Of a stretch of 64,000 nucleotides of DNA, positions 62,287-64,000 are shown in pieces. Position 1 is the first letter of the stretch; the number at the start of each line of letters is the position of its first letter. This stretch comes from [Empedobacter] haloabium (GTDB taxonomy: Bacteria; Pseudomonadota; Gammaproteobacteria; Burkholderiales; Burkholderiaceae_D), in assembly GCA_008011715.2 (NCBI GenBank), contig CP136508.1, forward strand, positions 868,001 to 932,000, written 5' to 3'. The translations under genes were made by a program, and so were the position numbers. The notes under the pieces were generated by a model, which was not told where the DNA came from, made no database searches, and saw nothing but the letters and a program-made list of their open reading frames with translations.

Positions 62287-63223
62287 ATGCTGAAACAACG
62301 TACGATCAAAGAACAGGTCCGCACCATCGGTGTGGGAGTGCATTCCGGAACCAAGGTGGAACTGACGCTGCGACCCGCGCCGCCCGATACGGGCATCATC
62401 TTCACGCGCGTCGACCTCAAGCCCCCGGTCGTCTTCCCGGTGGGGCCGATGGAGATCGGCGACACCCGCATGGCGACCGTGATGATCCGTGACGGCGCCC
62501 GCGTCTCCACCATCGAGCACCTGCTGTCGGCCTGCGCCGGCCTGGGGATCGACAACCTGTACGTGGACGTCAGCGCCGAGGAAATCCCCATCATGGACGG
62601 TTCCGCGTCGTCCTTCGTCTACCTGCTGCAGCAGGCCGGCCTGGCCGAGCAGGAGGCGCCGAAGAAGTTCATCCGCATCCTGAAACCCGTCGAAGTGCGC
62701 GACGGCGAGGGCGCAGAAGGAAAAATGGGCGCGCCTGGTGCCGCACGAGGGCTTCAAGCTGGACTTCTTCATCGAATTCAACCATCCGGCGGTAGACGGC
62801 ACGGCGCAGCGCGCCCAGGTCGATTTCGGCCAGCACTCATATATCCAGGCGGTGGCGCGGGCGCGCACCTTCGGCTTCATGCAGGACGTGGAAATGCTGC
62901 GCGGGATCGGCCTGGCCCGGGGCGGCTCGCTGGAAAACGCCATCGTGATGGACGAATACCGCATCCTGAACCCGGACGGCCTGCGCTACGACGACGAGTT
63001 CGTGCGCCACAAGATCCTGGACGCCATCGGCGACCTGTACGTGATCGGCCACCCGCTGATCTGCGCCTACGAGGCGCACAAGTCCGGCCACGCGCTGAAC
63101 AACCTGCTGCTGCGCGAGCTGCTGGCCCACCCGGACGCCTACGAGATCGTCACCTACGATTCGGCCGACGAGGCGCCGCCGTCGTATGCGCGCCAGCTGG
63201 ACCAGGAATGGGCCTATAACTAG
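62287..63223 (+). pseudogene. lpxC: UDP-3-O-acyl-N-acetylglucosamine deacetylase LpxC, reading frame broken by +1 insertion
   Basis: LpxC is the zinc deacetylase that commits to lipid A synthesis. The first frame covers the N-terminal part ([20 protein letters not shown], Zn ligand His78 in STIEHLLSA) to codon 145. The second frame supplies the rest ([17 protein letters not shown]; ligands in [12 protein letters not shown]). Removing one A from AAAAA (62721-62725) joins them as [17 protein letters not shown] and gives a normal 311-residue enzyme. As LpxC is essential in most Gram-negatives, a sequence error is likely. Confidence 0.9.
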
Positions 63224-63227
63224 TGCA

Positions 63228-63701
63228 TCAACCGTCGCGGCGGTGCGCCACCAGCCGGCGCAGCGCCGCGATCAGCCCGGCGTTCTGCTTGGTCGGCTCC
63301 AGCTTGTCCGACAGTTCGGCGAACGACTCCACCCCCACCTCCGGAATCACCAGCTTGCGCGGCTCGACCGGCGGCGTGGTCATCTCCCGCATCATCTGCA
63401 CCTTCAGGCGGACGTTGTCGATCTGCCACCCCTTGCGCGCAAGCGCTTCTTGCAGTTTTGGCAATTGCTGTTTAAGCTTGGCGGCGACCGACGCGTTCGG
63501 GGTCGACAGCACCAGCACGCCGTCCTCGAACGACAGGATCTCGCAGAACGAAAAGGCGGTCGGCAGCACGGCGGCACAGTCCTGTTGTAATTGCGCCATG
63601 CGTTGCACGGCCGGCAACAGCGCCGCCATGCGGTCGTGGCGGCGCAGGAAGTCCGTCGCTTCGACGGCGGTCCGGTTCTGGTTGAAGGAGTTGAATCGCA
63701 T
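63228..63701 (-). CDS. DciA/DUF721 family protein
   Basis: A 157-residue protein of the DUF721 (DciA) group, which loads or recruits the replicative helicase in bacteria lacking DnaC. The family core is seen in SFEDGVLVLSTPNASVAAKL and KQQLPKLQEALARKGWQIDN. It opens NRTAVEATDFLRRHDRMAAL, a usual betaproteobacterial N-terminus, and has an extended C-terminal part. It lies between lpxC (4 bases away, convergent) and secA (divergent, 267 bases), the normal place in Burkholderiales. Confidence 0.88.
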   Translation of the reverse strand: MRFNSFNQNRTAVEATDFLRRHDRMAALLPAVQRMAQLQQDCAAVLPTAFSFCEILSFEDGVLVLSTPNASVAAKLKQQLPKLQEALARKGWQIDNVRLKVQMMREMTTPPVEPRKLVIPEVGVESFAELSDKLEPTKQNAGLIAALRRLVAHRRDG

Positions 63702-63821
63702 CGGCGAAACATATCATAGCCAGCGGCGCATGTGCAGCGCTGGCCGGCCTGGGTGCAAGGCCGGCAGGAATATTTCCTGATTCGCTATTGTGTTACTGGT
63801 GGCAATCCCAACCTGACCCGC

Positions 63822-63944
63822 ATGCTAAAATTACAGGTCTTTCGTCATCGGCGGGCAGCACGGAACATCGCCGCAGGCATCGGCGCTCCGGGCAAGGTCG
63901 CAGGGCGGCTCATGAAGCAGGCTCTGGAAGCGGGCTTTTTTTAA
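63822..63944 (+). other. secA leader with short open frame and extended -10
   Basis: TGC-TAAAAT (extended -10, 63823-63831) could start a leader of about 130 bases. A 40-codon frame from ATG 63822 ends at 63944, just after a T-run, 24 bases before secA. The frame overlaps the promoter, has no clear ribosome site and may be chance. No other feature is seen in 63702-63968. Confidence 0.25.
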
Positions 63945-63968
63945 CGGCGTTTATACAAGAATTCAAGC

Positions 63969-64000
63969 ATGTCCTTACTGACCCAGATTTTCGGCAGCCG
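63969..64000 (+). CDS. secA: Protein translocase subunit SecA (5' end only)
   Basis: The window ends ten codons into this gene: MSLLTQIFGS, then the start of an Arg codon. This matches the N-terminus of betaproteobacterial SecA, the ATPase that drives export through SecYEG. The position after lpxC and the DUF721 gene agrees with the conserved order. Only the signature start is visible. Confidence 0.8.
   Translation, partial: MSLLTQIFGS

Noticed and set aside
1..64000. CRISPR array, prophage, insertion sequence, tRNA or rRNA genes
   Set aside because: I looked for direct-repeat arrays, integrase or transposase motifs, and cloverleaf or rRNA signatures and found none.

Overview
The window looks like a chromosomal segment of a GC-rich betaproteobacterium, most likely the Massilia/Telluria group of Oxalobacteraceae (Burkholderiales). 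This is an inference from gene content and order: a full division and cell-wall (dcw) cluster ending in ftsQ-ftsA-ftsZ, then lpxC, a DUF721/DciA gene and secA; ftsY-ftsE-ftsX followed by rpoH under a CIRCE element; a Burkholderiales-type porin; and many short palindromic repeats of the GGGTCAGTCCC and TGTCAGGCACC kinds. I see no phage, insertion sequence, CRISPR array, tRNA or rRNA.

Layout. (1) 0.1-4.4 kb: a NhaR-like LysR regulator divergent from a tellurite/stress cluster (TerC-like DUF475 protein, TerD, AIM24-like, TerD), closed by a strong terminator. (2) 4.4-8.2 kb: a small membrane protein, a Gly/Ala-rich secreted protein and a secreted subtilase, divergent from an ECF sigma factor and its anti-sigma factor. 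(3) 8.2-14.2 kb: an ArsR-type regulator, signal peptidase I, an ABC ATPase and an ABC permease fused to a CPBP protease on the minus strand, divergent from a reduced cytochrome P450 and a small monooxygenase. (4) 14.2-21 kb: a Fur-controlled TonB receptor, a UvrD-type helicase with a DUF5710 tail, gamma-glutamyltransferase and a lipoprotein. (5) 21-25 kb: rpoH, ftsX, ftsE and ftsY, all minus strand. (6) 25-38 kb: a B12-binding MerR regulator, an AEC transporter, a TauD-type dioxygenase divergent from a chemoreceptor, a porin, a three-gene sialidase/membrane-protein operon, an HDOD protein and a thiamine-diphosphate enzyme. (7) 37.9-39.3 kb: an ArsR gene with two small membrane proteins, then the RNase P RNA. 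(8) 39.3-57.4 kb: a 0.9-kb AT-richer spacer with RNA-like hairpins, then mraZ-rsmH-ftsL-ftsI-murE-murF-mraY-murD-ftsW-murG-murC-ddl-ftsQ-ftsA-ftsZ. (9) 57.5-64 kb: peroxiredoxin, tannase-family esterase, SET-domain protein, DMT transporter, lpxC, DciA-like protein and the first codons of secA.

How the parts work together. The dcw genes mostly overlap by 1-4 bases or nearly abut, and they make lipid II and the divisome from one transcription unit that starts at an MraZ-box promoter. FtsE/FtsX/FtsY and RpoH link division, membrane targeting and heat shock. The accessory blocks are compact regulator-plus-effector modules.

The main oddities are: one-base insertions in A-runs that break the essential genes ftsQ and lpxC as the sequence stands (probably sequence errors); a CIRCE element lying exactly on the rpoH promoter; four MraZ-box repeats at 10-bp spacing; a pair of near-identical palindromes in the dioxygenase/chemoreceptor spacer; promoters placed so that an ArsR gene and lpxC may be leaderless; a P450 lacking the ExxR glutamate and the meander; and nested inverted-repeat elements at gene ends.
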